64,000 nt of DNA from Methylococcaceae bacterium UBA6146 (GCA_002422395.1 DIUY01000022.1:1-64000), one strand, 5' to 3'. Counted from the stretch's first letter, positions 1 through 8,993 are shown. The notes: generated by a model not told the origin, from the sequence alone. Made by a program: numbers and translations.

Positions 1-10
1 AAACATCCGG

Positions 11-54
11 ATCGCCTTTTAAGGCTCGTAGACAGACGAAGGCGTGTTTTTTTT
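11..54 (+). terminator. Possible intrinsic terminator of a gene left of the window
   Basis: A 6-bp stem (CGCCTT at 13-18 with AAGGCG at 39-44) is followed by a T-rich run at 47-54. The T-run is on the plus strand, so it would end a transcript entering from the left. The long loop makes the call weak. Confidence 0.35.
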
Positions 55-62
55 GAATCACT

Positions 63-401
63 TTATGGTGTATTGCGGATATGGACAGCAAGCCATATTG
101 TTGCCGTGTCAGTGGCAGTCAATACAACACAGTGTCGGGTATGGGTCGGGATTAGCAAATAATCGCCTGTTTTTAGTGTAATTAATTGAGTATCCTGTTC
201 GTAGCATAGTACAGCTTCCCCCTTAAGCACTATAATCCATTCATCCCAAGCTTGGTCATACCATTGTCCAGCAGGCGTGATGTGTCCTTTGGAGACAATG
301 CGCTCAATTGTGATGTTCTCCCGTTTGAATAGACATTCGATTAATTCCTCAGGCAACTGCTCAGCAATACCTGTAAAAATGTTGTTAGAATTAGTGGCCA
401 T
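63..401 (-). CDS. Cupin-domain protein
   Basis: A small single-domain protein of about 112 residues. It has the two-part cupin pattern: a first strand block around WYDQAWDEWIIVLKGEA, then a glycine turn, then GDYLLIPTHTRHCV, which is the usual second cupin motif with a conserved histidine. The first motif lacks the common HxH pair, so metal binding is uncertain. I chose the ATG at 401 because family members start shortly before a NIFxx(L)P segment. An ATG at 467 would add 22 residues that look unlike the family. No clear Shine-Dalgarno supports either start. The gene is divergent from the flavoprotein gene at 495. The substrate cannot be told from sequence. Confidence 0.75.
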   Translation of the reverse strand: MATNSNNIFTGIAEQLPEELIECLFKRENITIERIVSKGHITPAGQWYDQAWDEWIIVLKGEAVLCYEQDTQLITLKTGDYLLIPTHTRHCVVLTATDTATIWLAVHIRNTP

Positions 402-494
402 TTTTAAAAAAATTGGATTAACAGATGTATGTGATGCAATATTGCATAGTTTTAAAATTAGCGCCACTTTGAATCAGAGGTAAGTTTTAACCAA

Positions 495-1754
495 ATGTTA
501 CAAACAGTTGCAGTTATTGGTGGCGGCCCGGCAGGCTTGATGACAGCCGATGTTTTGAGCCGGGCGGGCATTAAAGTTAGCCTTTATGATGCTATGCCTA
601 CGGTGGGGCGGAAATTCCTGATGGCTGGTAAAGGCGGTATGAATATTACCCATTCCGAACCGCTTGTTACATTTTTAACTCGCTACGGTACGCAGCGTAG
701 TTATATTGAGCCCTTACTTAAGGCATTTACGCCTGATGCCCAGCGCGAATGGATACATCAATTAGGCATTGCTACTTTTGTAGGTTCATCGGGGCGTGTG
801 TTTCCTGTTGATATGAAGGCGGGGCCGTTGTTACGTTTATGGTTGCATCGATTGCGGAAGAGTGGGGTTAATCTTTATATGCGGCATGTATGGACCGGAT
901 GGCAAAGAACTGACCATATAGAGTTATTCTTCAACAGCCCACAGGGCGATTGTCAAGTCAGCGTCGATGCGGTAGTGCTGGCGCTTGGAGGCGGAAGTTG
1001 GGCGCGGCTTGGCTCGACAGGTGCGTGGGTGTCATTTTTGCTAAAAAACAACATTTTTGTACAGCCACTAAAACCATCAAATTGTGGCTTCAATGCTGAT
1101 TTCAGTGAAGACTTTTGTTCCCGCTTTGCCGGACGACCTTTGCAAACAGTTCGTTTATTTTTTACCAACGCCGAAGGCACTAGTTTTAGTCATCAAGGTG
1201 AATTGATAGTCACTGAAACAGGGTTGGAAGGTGGGCTTATTTATTTTTTGTCAGCCCCCTTGCGTGAAGAAATCGTTATGAGCGGTAGCGCCCTTATTTA
1301 TCTTGACCTAGCACCTAATCGAAATACACAATTTCTTGTTGATAGGTTATCGCAGCCACGCGGCAAGCAGTCGCTAGCTAACTATTTACGCAAGCATGTT
1401 GGTATTGAGGGCGTGAAAGCGGGGTTGCTAAGGGAAAAGGCATCGGCAGCAGATTTTGATGAACCTACGCGTTTGGGTGCTTTAATCAAGGCATTGCCTA
1501 TTAGGTTGTTGTCAACGCGGCCATTGGATGAGGCGATCAGCAGTGCGGGGGGCGTTGATTTTAGTGCGCTTGACGAAAAATTAATGATACGTTCACAGCC
1601 CGGTATCTTTTGTGCTGGTGAAATGCTGGATTGGGAAGCGCCTACAGGCGGTTACTTACTGACCGCTTGTTTTGCCACAGGGCATGCTGCTGCTTTAGGT
1701 GCATTAGCTTGGTTAAATAAAACAGACGCCGATAATAAATTATCTCTATCTTAA
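495..1754 (+). CDS. NAD(P)/FAD-dependent oxidoreductase, HI0933/BaiN-like flavoprotein
   Basis: A 419-residue flavoprotein of the HI0933-like family (the PP4765-type subgroup, by recall). The N-terminus carries a Rossmann dinucleotide fold with GGGPAGL at residues 9-15 for FAD. The KGGMNITHSE segment near residue 47 is characteristic of the family, and the C-terminal GGYLLTACFATGHAAA closes the FAD site. Length is normal. Members are cytoplasmic oxidoreductases whose physiological substrate is mostly unknown, so no pathway is assigned. It is transcribed away from the cupin gene and stands apart from the downstream kinase gene by about 75 bp. Confidence 0.85.
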   Translation: MLQTVAVIGGGPAGLMTADVLSRAGIKVSLYDAMPTVGRKFLMAGKGGMNITHSEPLVTFLTRYGTQRSYIEPLLKAFTPDAQREWIHQLGIATFVGSSGRVFPVDMKAGPLLRLWLHRLRKSGVNLYMRHVWTGWQRTDHIELFFNSPQGDCQVSVDAVVLALGGGSWARLGSTGAWVSFLLKNNIFVQPLKPSNCGFNADFSEDFCSRFAGRPLQTVRLFFTNAEGTSFSHQGELIVTETGLEGGLIYFLSAPLREEIVMSGSALIYLDLAPNRNTQFLVDRLSQPRGKQSLANYLRKHVGIEGVKAGLLREKASAADFDEPTRLGALIKALPIRLLSTRPLDEAISSAGGVDFSALDEKLMIRSQPGIFCAGEMLDWEAPTGGYLLTACFATGHAAALGALAWLNKTDADNKLSLS

Positions 1755-1830
1755 ATTAATATGATTTTATCAGTGTTACTTATAAACTTGGCCATTACTA
1801 TTTTTTGTTTGTGAGACCATAAAAATTGCG

Positions 1831-2673
1831 ATGAAAATACCTAAAAGTATCGAACCCTTAGTACGTGATGGCCTTATCGATGATGTCATACGGCCTTTGA
1901 AAAGTGGTAAAGAAGCTGCCGTCTACGTCGTTTTGGCAGAAGGTAACATTTGTTGCGCTAAAGTTTATAAGGATGCAAATAAAAGGGGATTCCATAAACA
2001 GGCGCAGTATCAAGAAGGGCGTAAAGTGCGCAATAGCCGTGAAGCGCGGGCAATGGATAAAAACACCCAATTTGGGAGGAAACAGCAAGAACAGGTATGG
2101 CAAAATGCTGAGGTCGATGCTTTGTATCGTTTAGCATCGGTTGGTGTGCGAGTGCCTAAGCCCTATAATTTTGTCGAAGGTGTGTTGCTGATGGAGCTGA
2201 TAACCGATGAGCAGGGCAGCGCAGCGCCTAGACTTAATGACCTTGATTTAACCCGGGAACAGGCTCTGGAATATCATGCGTTTTTGATTAAAGAAGTTGT
2301 CCGTATGCTGTGTGCTGGCATTATTCACGGTGACTTGTCTGAATATAACATACTGGTAGATGCCTATGGCCCAGTTATTATTGATTTGCCGCAAGCGATT
2401 GATGCCTCAGCTAATAATAATGCCGCTAGAATGCTTTCCCGCGATGTTGAAAATCTAGCGGGCTACTTTGGGCGGTTTGCGCCAGAATTGCTTGCTACCC
2501 GTTATGACAAAGAAATATGGAGGCTATACGAAACCGGCGATTTACATCCTGATGTCAAATTAACGGGGCAATTTAAGGGAAGTGAAAAGCCGGCGGATGT
2601 AAAAAGCATTATGCGGGAAATTAATGATGCGCGGGAAGATGCGCTAAGACGCAAATATGAACAGGATAATTGA
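1831..2673 (+). CDS. RIO-family serine/threonine protein kinase
   Basis: A 280-residue RIO-type kinase. The flexible ATP-binding loop reads SGKEAAVYVV at about residues 26-35, with the expected lysine in the following strand (CAKVYKD). The catalytic loop is HGDLSEYNILVD at about 168-179, and the metal-binding IDLPQA at about 186-191 replaces the DFG of ordinary kinases. Bacterial RIO kinases are cytoplasmic enzymes of poorly known targets. The archaeal and eukaryotic relatives act in ribosome maturation, but that should not be carried over. A flexible, charged C-terminus follows the kinase core. Confidence 0.88.
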   Translation: MKIPKSIEPLVRDGLIDDVIRPLKSGKEAAVYVVLAEGNICCAKVYKDANKRGFHKQAQYQEGRKVRNSREARAMDKNTQFGRKQQEQVWQNAEVDALYRLASVGVRVPKPYNFVEGVLLMELITDEQGSAAPRLNDLDLTREQALEYHAFLIKEVVRMLCAGIIHGDLSEYNILVDAYGPVIIDLPQAIDASANNNAARMLSRDVENLAGYFGRFAPELLATRYDKEIWRLYETGDLHPDVKLTGQFKGSEKPADVKSIMREINDAREDALRRKYEQDN

Positions 2674-2768
2674 TTACAGATAGGCGTTTGCTTACCGGAT
2701 TTCCTGGATTTAAAAAGTGGTTTAGATAGTATGGCGTAGTGTTATTTATATGTTTTTTATTTATAGTT

Positions 2769-2796
2769 TTGACACAACACCTTATCTCATGATAAA
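2769..2796 (+). promoter_or_regulatory. Candidate sigma-70 promoter of the small membrane protein
   Basis: A perfect TTGACA -35 box (2769-2774) and a GATAAA -10-like box (2791-2796) with a 16-bp spacer lie about 120 bp upstream of the ATG at 2915. This leaves a fairly long 5' untranslated leader. Confidence 0.5.
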
Positions 2797-2914
2797 AATT
2801 ACCCCGTTGTTTTAAGAAAATTTCAACAACCGGCTCACAAAGTACTTTTTGAGTTGTTCCCTTGAGGAAGGGAAGATAATAATTATTATTAATAACATTT
2901 AAGAGGATTTAAAA

Positions 2915-3124
2915 ATGTCTGAAGTAAAAGAAAAAGATAATTTTTGGTTGATCGTTGGCGGCCTTATTGTTGCCACTGTTATTTTAGTTGGTATGTTAAA
3001 AGGCAGAGAGACTGAACACTTAAAAAGCGGTGCGGTAGCGCAGCTTCAATCAGAAACATTTTCAAAGATAGAAAAAAGACACACCAGCAACAACAGCACT
3101 GCTGAGCAAATGTCAGGTAAATAA
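2915..3124 (+). CDS. Small single-span membrane protein, unknown function
   Basis: A 69-residue protein with a charged N-terminus, one hydrophobic segment (about residues 10-28, FWLIVGGLIVATVILVGML) and a polar tail rich in Lys, Glu, Ser and Asn. A good Shine-Dalgarno (AGAGGA near 2902) precedes the ATG, a consensus promoter lies upstream and a hairpin lies downstream, so it looks like a free-standing expressed gene. I do not recognise a family. A short single-pass inner-membrane protein with its tail outside the cytoplasm is the simplest reading. Confidence 0.65.
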   Translation: MSEVKEKDNFWLIVGGLIVATVILVGMLKGRETEHLKSGAVAQLQSETFSKIEKRHTSNNSTAEQMSGK

Positions 3125-3134
3125 GATACCTTGG

Positions 3135-3166
3135 CCCCTCCGTAAACTTGTTTTTCGGAGGGGTTT
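3135..3166 (+). terminator. Rho-independent terminator after the small membrane protein
   Basis: An 8-bp perfect GC-rich stem (CCCCTCCG at 3135-3142 with CGGAGGGG at 3156-3163) begins 10 bp after the stop codon. The T-run is only three bases, so termination may be partial. Confidence 0.6.
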
Positions 3167-3401
3167 ACAGCCAACATTAAAACAAGTTTTATATCCCCAT
3201 TCGCAATTACCGCCCCAGCGTACTTCACACATTCAGCAAAAATGCTGAAACATTATTACCCGCTTCTGTTGTTTTAAATAGTCGATTAATTGATTTGACA
3301 GTTCAGAAGTAATATTCGGCCTGAAATCTAATGGCATATTTAGGATTATTGTCAACTATGTTTTATGTCGGGCTTTTCTACGTTATCCCAATTCCTATCC
3401 A

Positions 3402-5321
3402 GTGACAAAACTAGCACTATTTTTCAGTGGCGATGGTGAGCTTTCTAAAGTTATTGGGGGTTACCAGCCTAGAGTGGGCCAGGTTGAAATGGCTGAAGCA
3501 ATTGCCCGGGCTATTGATAGCAATCAACATCTGATAGCTGAGGCCGGAACTGGCACGGGGAAAACCTTTGCCTATCTTGTGCCCGCTATTTTGTCAGGTA
3601 AAAAAATCATTATTTCGACAGGCACCAAAAATTTGCAAGACCAATTGTTTGCTAAAGATTTGCCTGTTATCCGTAAGGCAATAAAACAACCGTTTATGGC
3701 GGCATTGCTGAAAGGCCGCAGCAATTATTTATGTACTTACCGATTGCAAAATGCCTTGAATTCGACATTTGGTTTTAGCAAGGAAGACGCGCTGTCTTTA
3801 GCAAAAATAAAGTCTTGGGCAAAACGCACCCAGACGGGCGACACTTCAGAAATGCCAGATATTATGGAAACTGATCCGGTTTGGTATCAAGCCACTTCGT
3901 CAATAGATAATTGTTTAGGGCAGGATTGTAAGGATTATGCCGAGTGCTTTTTAGTTAAGGCGCGGAAAAAAGCGCAGGAAGCCGAAATTTTGGTGGTTAA
4001 CCATCATTTGCTGTGTGCCGACTGGTCTATCCGTGACAGTGGTTTTGGTGAGTTGCTACCAAATGCCGAGGTAGTGATTATTGATGAAGCACACCAATTA
4101 GCCGATACCGCATCCAATTTTTTGGGCATTAACATTAGCGCAAAACAGTTTAATGATCTTGCGACCGATGCTTTACTAGAATATTTTAAAGATGCCACCG
4201 ATATGCCCGCTTTGCGCACAGCCTGTGAAGACCTGGAACACGAAGTCAAAGATTTACGCTTGGCGTTTGGTGTCGAGCTTAAGCGTGGAGAATGGCAGGA
4301 AATTGAAAACAACCCCAAAATCACCGCAGGCCTAGTGGCCGTCAAAGAGCAACTACAGCGCTTGGTGGATCAACTGGAGTTGGCGTCAGTTAAAACCAAG
4401 GGGTTGGAGTCTTGTTTTAAGCGGGCTGACGAATTAATGCAGCACACAAAGATTATTTTGGATGATAGCAGTGGCAAATGGATACGCTGGTACGAGATCC
4501 ATAAAAAAACGTTTACCTTGAGCAGGACGCCGCTTGATATTGCCGCAGAATTCCGCACTTTCATGCAACGCCATCAAGGAGTCTGGATATTCACTTCGGC
4601 AACTTTGAGTGTGGCGCACAAATTTGATCATTTTGCCAATAATCTGGGGTTGGTCAATGCGGTCAGCGCCAGTTGGGGCAGTCCTTTTGATTATGCCAAC
4701 CAATCACTGTTCTATCATCCTAAAGGTTTGCCGCAGCCTAACGATCCAGAGTTTATTCCGACAATTATCAGTTTCGCTTTACCGGTCTTACAGGCGAGTA
4801 AAGGTCGGGCGTTTTTTCTGTTCACCAGTCATCGTGCACTTAAACAGGCGGAAACATTGTTGAAAGATAAAATTAAGTATCCTTTGTTAGTGCAGGGGAG
4901 CCGTCCTAAAGCTAAGTTGCTTGATGAGTTTAAAGCGGCGGGTAATGCCGTGTTATTGGGCACATCGAGTTTTTGGGAAGGCGTTGATGTGCGTGGCAAG
5001 GCTTTGTCTTGCGTGATTATTGATAAATTACCGTTTTCATCCCCAGGTGATCCCGTATTAAAAGCACGTTTAAGCGCTATGGAACAACAAGGCCAAAACC
5101 CGTTTTTTGAACACCAGTTACCCGCAGCGGTGATTGCCTTAAGGCAGGGCATAGGCCGCCTGATCCGTGACGAGACCGATCGTGGCGTGTTAATGGTGTG
5201 TGATCCGCGTTTGTTAAAAAGATCCTACGGGCAGATTTTTTTAGACAGTGTGCCACCTATGAGGCGTACCCGTGATATTGAAGATGTGCGGGCATTTTTT
5301 CAACAAGAGCCCCAACAATGA
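3402..5321 (+). CDS. yoaA: ATP-dependent DNA helicase, YoaA/DinG (XPD-like) family
   Basis: A 639-residue superfamily 2 helicase of the YoaA/DinG type. The Walker A motif is EAGTGTGKTFAYL at about residues 47-59 and the DEAH box is IIDEAHQLADTA at about 226-237. The cysteine set between them (CLGQDCKDYAEC around residue 173) matches the Fe-S cluster of XPD-like helicases. Motif VI is QGIGRLIRDETDRG near residue 584. It starts with GTG at 3402. The FSGDGELSKVIGGYQPR start lines up with the beginning of E. coli YoaA, which supports this choice. It overlaps tsaB by four bases (ATGA), so the two are translationally coupled. The role is DNA repair and replication-fork maintenance by family knowledge. 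Confidence 0.9.
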   Translation: MTKLALFFSGDGELSKVIGGYQPRVGQVEMAEAIARAIDSNQHLIAEAGTGTGKTFAYLVPAILSGKKIIISTGTKNLQDQLFAKDLPVIRKAIKQPFMAALLKGRSNYLCTYRLQNALNSTFGFSKEDALSLAKIKSWAKRTQTGDTSEMPDIMETDPVWYQATSSIDNCLGQDCKDYAECFLVKARKKAQEAEILVVNHHLLCADWSIRDSGFGELLPNAEVVIIDEAHQLADTASNFLGINISAKQFNDLATDALLEYFKDATDMPALRTACEDLEHEVKDLRLAFGVELKRGEWQEIENNPKITAGLVAVKEQLQRLVDQLELASVKTKGLESCFKRADELMQHTKIILDDSSGKWIRWYEIHKKTFTLSRTPLDIAAEFRTFMQRHQGVWIFTSATLSVAHKFDHFANNLGLVNAVSASWGSPFDYANQSLFYHPKGLPQPNDPEFIPTIISFALPVLQASKGRAFFLFTSHRALKQAETLLKDKIKYPLLVQGSRPKAKLLDEFKAAGNAVLLGTSSFWEGVDVRGKALSCVIIDKLPFSSPGDPVLKARLSAMEQQGQNPFFEHQLPAAVIALRQGIGRLIRDETDRGVLMVCDPRLLKRSYGQIFLDSVPPMRRTRDIEDVRAFFQQEPQQ

Positions 5322-6013
5322 AATTATTAGCGGTAGAAACAGCAACCGAAGCCTGTTCAGCGGCACTGTTTATTGATGGTGTCGTAGCCGAACGTTTTGA
5401 AGTGGCGCCCAAAGACCATACTCGGTTGATTTTGCCTATGATTGATTCGTTAATGGGCGAAGCGGGGTTAAAACCACAACAACTCGATGGGTTGGCTTTT
5501 AGTCGCGGGCCAGGCTCATTTACGGGGGTGCGAATCGCCACCGGTGTCATTCATGGCATTGCTTTAGGCGCGGATTTGCCTGTAGTGCCAGTTTCTACAC
5601 TAGCGGCGATGGCCCAAAATTATTTTGATAAGAATGGCGGTGATATTGCTTTTACCGCTATGGATGCCCGTATGGGTGAGATATTTTGGGGCGTTTACCA
5701 CCGTGATGCCGATGGTTTTGCTGAGTTGTTGGGCGAGGAAGTGGTCGGTTACGCCGAACATATTGGTTTTCCGGATGTGTGCGGAATAGGCCTAGGTTCT
5801 GGCTGGGCTAGCTATCAACAACAATTAAGCAACCTGTTGAGTTGGCGGGTTGAAAGCTGTGTGGTTGATGATGTGTTGCCTAGGGCTGGTGCTATCGCCC
5901 GGTTAGGCGCCTATCATTTCCAATTGGGTCGGGCAGTGGCTGTTGAGCAGGCAATGCCGGTTTATTTGCGTGATAAGGTGGCTAAAACAGAGTTTGAACG
6001 CGGTAAAATTTAA
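5318..6013 (+). CDS. tsaB: tRNA threonylcarbamoyladenosine biosynthesis protein TsaB
   Basis: A 231-residue TsaB. The N-terminal ASKHA fold begins MKLLAVETATEACSAAL, followed by the conserved FSRGPGSFTGVRI segment (about residues 61-73) typical of TsaB/TsaD. Together with TsaD, TsaE and TsaC it makes the t6A37 modification of ANN-decoding tRNAs. TsaB itself is a scaffold paralogue rather than the catalytic subunit. Its start overlaps the helicase stop (ATGA), an arrangement I recall from other gammaproteobacteria where yoaA and tsaB (yeaZ) are adjacent. Confidence 0.92.
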   Translation: MKLLAVETATEACSAALFIDGVVAERFEVAPKDHTRLILPMIDSLMGEAGLKPQQLDGLAFSRGPGSFTGVRIATGVIHGIALGADLPVVPVSTLAAMAQNYFDKNGGDIAFTAMDARMGEIFWGVYHRDADGFAELLGEEVVGYAEHIGFPDVCGIGLGSGWASYQQQLSNLLSWRVESCVVDDVLPRAGAIARLGAYHFQLGRAVAVEQAMPVYLRDKVAKTEFERGKI

Positions 6014-6070
6014 ATAAGTAACGTGCGCAAAACAACTTAGTCAAGTACGTTTTTTACAATGGGTAAAATC

Positions 6071-6140
6071 CACGACTGCCAGCCCTGCAAGGACTGGCAG
6101 TCATTATGCCACCGAAATTATTTCATGCCAGTTCCTAAAC
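6071..6140 (+). repeat. Interspersed repeat family B, copy 1
   Basis: A 70-bp element whose left half is a hairpin (ACTGCCAG...CTGGCAGT around ACTGGCAGTC) and whose right half is a conserved tail with ATTATTTCATGCCAGT. Related copies lie at 24352-24420 (same strand) and 39401-39470 (opposite strand). It sits between the convergent tsaB and crp genes and could also act as their terminator. Confidence 0.75.
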
Positions 6141-6143
6141 TGT

Positions 6144-6803
6144 TTAGCGTGTACCAAAAACTACAATGGTTTTGCCATGGGCGCTCAGCAGTTTCTTGCT
6201 TTCCAGTTCCTTTAAAACACGGCCAGCCATTTCTCTTGAGCATCCGACAAGTCGGCCAATTTCCTGTCTCGAAATATGCAACTGCATGCCGTCAGGATGC
6301 GTTATGGCATCCGGTTCTTTGCAAAGCTCAAGTAAAGTCCGGGCAATTCGCCCTTCGACATCCATAAAAGCCAAGTCACTGAATTTCCGGCTAGTCATAA
6401 GTAGTCGACTGGCTAATTGGTCGCCGATCATAAATAACAAATCCGGTGCGTAAGACAGTAGCTCCGTTTTTAACGCATGCCGAAAGTGTTCATAGTTGAT
6501 TTCAGCCAATTGGCACTGGGTGCGGGTTTTGACGGCGACTTTGCGGATTTGGGAACCTTTAAAAAAACCGATTTCACCGATAAAGTCATGTTTGTTCAAA
6601 TAAGCTAAAACTAACTCATATTTTCCATTAGTCCCTTCTGTGCAAATGCTGACAGAGCCGCTGATAATAAAGTACAGGTTATCGCCCGTGTCCCCCTCTT
6701 TTATCACGGTGGCTTTGCTGGGATAGTTTTTTATAGTGCACAGCTTTAAAAAATGCGCTAAGGCGTCTGTGTCATAGTTTTTTTTTTGAGTGTTATAAGG
6801 CAT
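6144..6803 (-). CDS. crp: cAMP receptor protein-type transcription regulator (CRP/Vfr)
   Basis: A CRP orthologue of about 219 residues. The N-terminal cyclic-nucleotide domain contains GDTGDNLYFIISGSVSI and FIGEIGFF. The C-terminal winged helix contains RQEIGRLVGCSREMAGRVL, nearly the recognition helix of E. coli CRP. The start is set at the ATG at 6803, since 36 further upstream residues do not resemble the family. Of the residues that bind cAMP in E. coli, the Glu, the Arg and the TS pair are kept, but the Ser after the Arg is Lys here (IRKVAVK). Ligand affinity may therefore differ. The osmC-like gene beside it is a common neighbour of crp. Confidence 0.9.
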   Translation of the reverse strand: MPYNTQKKNYDTDALAHFLKLCTIKNYPSKATVIKEGDTGDNLYFIISGSVSICTEGTNGKYELVLAYLNKHDFIGEIGFFKGSQIRKVAVKTRTQCQLAEINYEHFRHALKTELLSYAPDLLFMIGDQLASRLLMTSRKFSDLAFMDVEGRIARTLLELCKEPDAITHPDGMQLHISRQEIGRLVGCSREMAGRVLKELESKKLLSAHGKTIVVFGTR

Positions 6804-6977
6804 GGTAATCGTTATCCGTGTTGGTTCGTTACTGGTGACGCTATGCGTTTTCGTTAACGATGATGGCTTATGATAGTCATGCATTCTATCTGCAATGCAG
6901 AAATTTAACAAAAAATCAAAATTAAATGCTTATTAATGTGCTACGCTATGCGTCTTTTTTCACTAGGGGGAAAACAA

Positions 6978-7397
6978 ATGCAAGCAACGGTCAAATGGGT
7001 TGATGGCGTTATGTTTGTGGGTGAGACAGGCAGTGGGCACGCAATTGTGATGGACGGCCCCCTTGATCATGGTGGGCGGAATATGGGTGTTCGGCCAATG
7101 GAAATGCTGCTGTTAGGTGTGGGCGGTTGCTCGTCATTTGACGTTGTGCAAATTTTGCAAAAAGGTAGGAATGACATAGTTGGCTGTGTTGCGGAAATTA
7201 CCGCCGAACGGGTTGATGCAGTGCCTAGCGTGTTTAGCAAAATACACCTGCATTTTATTGTCACAGGGCGCAGTTTGAAAGCGTCAGCAGTTGGGCGGGC
7301 TGTACAGTTATCCGCTGAAAAATATTGTTCCGCATCGATTATGTTGAGCAATGCAGGGGTGGAAGTCACCCATGATTTTGAAATTATCGAGGTTTAA
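6978..7397 (+). CDS. OsmC-family protein (YhfA-like)
   Basis: A protein of about 139 residues from the ATG at 6978, which has AGGGGG just upstream. An earlier ATG would add 14 residues. The OsmC fold is shown by the glycine-rich GVRPMEMLLLGVGGCSSFDVV segment read in two parts: PMEMLLLGVGGC holds the usual catalytic cysteine, and a second cysteine lies in EKYCSASIML. Both redox cysteines of peroxide-reducing OsmC proteins are present. It faces away from crp, as yhfA does in enteric bacteria, and its stop is four bases upstream of the speD start, so it forms an operon with speD. Confidence 0.85.
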   Translation: MQATVKWVDGVMFVGETGSGHAIVMDGPLDHGGRNMGVRPMEMLLLGVGGCSSFDVVQILQKGRNDIVGCVAEITAERVDAVPSVFSKIHLHFIVTGRSLKASAVGRAVQLSAEKYCSASIMLSNAGVEVTHDFEIIEV

Positions 7398-7401
7398 TAA
7401 T

Positions 7402-8208
7402 TTGAAAAAGTTGCAATTACAAGGCTTTAACAATTTAACAAAGTCACTTAGCTTTAACATTTATGATGTTTGCTATGCGCCGGCAGAACAGCAGCAGGCC
7501 TACATTGAATACATTGATGAAGCCTATAATGCCAAAAGACTGACGCAAATCCTTAGAGATGTCGCAGAGATTATTGGCGCACAAATCCTTAATATTGCCC
7601 ATCAGGATTATGAGCCGCAAGGCGCCAGCGTGACTATGCTGATCTCCGAAGGCGATTCAATGCCGCCCCCTAATATGAACACCCAGTCACCTGGGCCTTT
7701 GCCGGAAACTGTTCTTGCTCATCTGGATAAAAGCCATATTACCGTGCACACCTACCCGGAAAGTCATCCTGATAACGGCATCAGCACGTTTCGGGCGGAT
7801 ATTGACGTGTCGACTTGTGGCCAAATTTCGCCATTGAAGGCCTTGAATTATCTTATTCATAGCTTTGAATCAGATATTGTTATCATGGATTACAAGGTGC
7901 GTGGGTTTACCCGTGATGTTTTGGGCAAGAAACATTTTATTGACCATAACATTACATCCATCCAGAACTATATTGCCTTGGATACGCTAGAAAGCTACCA
8001 GCTAATTGATGTCAATGTGTATCAGGAAAATATTTTCCATACCAAAATGATGCTCAAGGAAACTGAGCTTGAAAATTACCTGTTTGAAAAAGAGAGTAAT
8101 TTGACGGCGGAGCAAAAACTGGAAATTGAAAGCAAGCTGCAAAAAGAAATGTCAGAAATTTTTTATGGGCATAATTTCCGCCGTAAATATGATCAAGTTT
8201 TGGCTTAA
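7402..8208 (+). CDS. speD: S-adenosylmethionine decarboxylase proenzyme (class 1A)
   Basis: A 268-residue SpeD. It makes decarboxylated S-adenosylmethionine, the aminopropyl donor for spermidine. Self-cleavage at KSHITVHTYPE (serine about residue 115) would create the pyruvoyl cofactor. The start is TTG at 7402: the protein then begins KKLQLQGFNNLTKSLSFN, which aligns from the first residue with E. coli SpeD. Upstream ATGs at 7351 or 7372 would add residues foreign to the family and overlap osmC. A Shine-Dalgarno-like CGAGG lies at 7389-7393 inside the end of the osmC-like gene. No spermidine synthase gene is adjacent. Confidence 0.93.
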   Translation: MKKLQLQGFNNLTKSLSFNIYDVCYAPAEQQQAYIEYIDEAYNAKRLTQILRDVAEIIGAQILNIAHQDYEPQGASVTMLISEGDSMPPPNMNTQSPGPLPETVLAHLDKSHITVHTYPESHPDNGISTFRADIDVSTCGQISPLKALNYLIHSFESDIVIMDYKVRGFTRDVLGKKHFIDHNITSIQNYIALDTLESYQLIDVNVYQENIFHTKMMLKETELENYLFEKESNLTAEQKLEIESKLQKEMSEIFYGHNFRRKYDQVLA

Positions 8209-8221
8209 AGCCTGACTGCGC

Positions 8222-8245
8222 GGGCGACCGGTCTTTTCGTCGCCC
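8222..8245. terminator. Hairpin between convergent genes
   Basis: A 7-bp stem (GGGCGAC with GTCGCCC) with a 10-nt loop, just after speD and ahead of the converging membrane-protein gene. It lacks a good T-run on either strand. Confidence 0.35.
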
Positions 8246-8345
8246 ACCCTTCCCCAATGCCTTTAGTTGCTGTGCAATTAAAGGCATGTCCCGTTCCCAA
8301 GCGCGTGTCAAATGTGGCAAACATAGGCAGCATTTGCCATGGGCA

Positions 8346-8837
8346 TTAGCACCCGCCAATCTTTTCACGCTTTTGCTGGGCCAGGGCGTCAAGTATGCTG
8401 GCGTATTCATTCGGCTTCGGACGGTATAAAAATAGGCCTAATGCGGACATGCCGATGAATATATATAACGTATTGAAACTATCGCCCAAAATAAACATGA
8501 GGAAGCCAAAAATACCAATGCTTTCAATCAGTGATAATGAGACGATAACAGTCACTAGATAGCGGTTTTTGGCAGGATTGCCACCAGGCATGGTTTGATT
8601 GAGCCGTAACTGGATATGGCGGAGCAAATTAGTCACCGGAAAAGTGACAATTGCAATCCCATATAGCACTGTTCTGATAAGTACGCGCTGCGCTTCCGGT
8701 AATGGCCGTTGCAATTCGCCGCCTAACGTATGGCAAATAACAAGGTAAGTTGCCAGCATTGCCAACATGATGCCGGCCACCAGCCAGGCAAGGGTAAGGT
8801 CAGCGTTTAAGCGGTCACGGTCAATTTGATCCGGCAT
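8346..8837 (-). CDS. Integral membrane protein, unknown function
   Basis: A protein of about 163 residues from the ATG at 8837, with an upstream ATG at 8876 as an alternative. It has about four hydrophobic spans: LAWLVAGIMLAMLATYLVI, VLYGIAIVTFPVTNLL, YLVTVIVSLSLIESIGIFGF and FNTLYIFIGMSALGLFLY. Short polar ends follow, including a lysine/arginine-rich C-terminus. The layout resembles small four-span proteins annotated as hypothetical in gammaproteobacteria. I do not recognise the family and assign no function. Confidence 0.7.
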   Translation of the reverse strand: MPDQIDRDRLNADLTLAWLVAGIMLAMLATYLVICHTLGGELQRPLPEAQRVLIRTVLYGIAIVTFPVTNLLRHIQLRLNQTMPGGNPAKNRYLVTVIVSLSLIESIGIFGFLMFILGDSFNTLYIFIGMSALGLFLYRPKPNEYASILDALAQQKREKIGGC

Positions 8838-8993
8838 TATGATTTCCTGATGGGCTTGGGGTTTGTGGGGCGGCATGTGCTGTCAATAAATTGCCTCGCA
8901 AGGTAAAAATATAAGACTTGTAACGTGTGCGGGGGGGATGCGGCCTGTACCGTGCGAGTCCAATACAGGCTGCTGCCGTAATCGTTATAAAGC

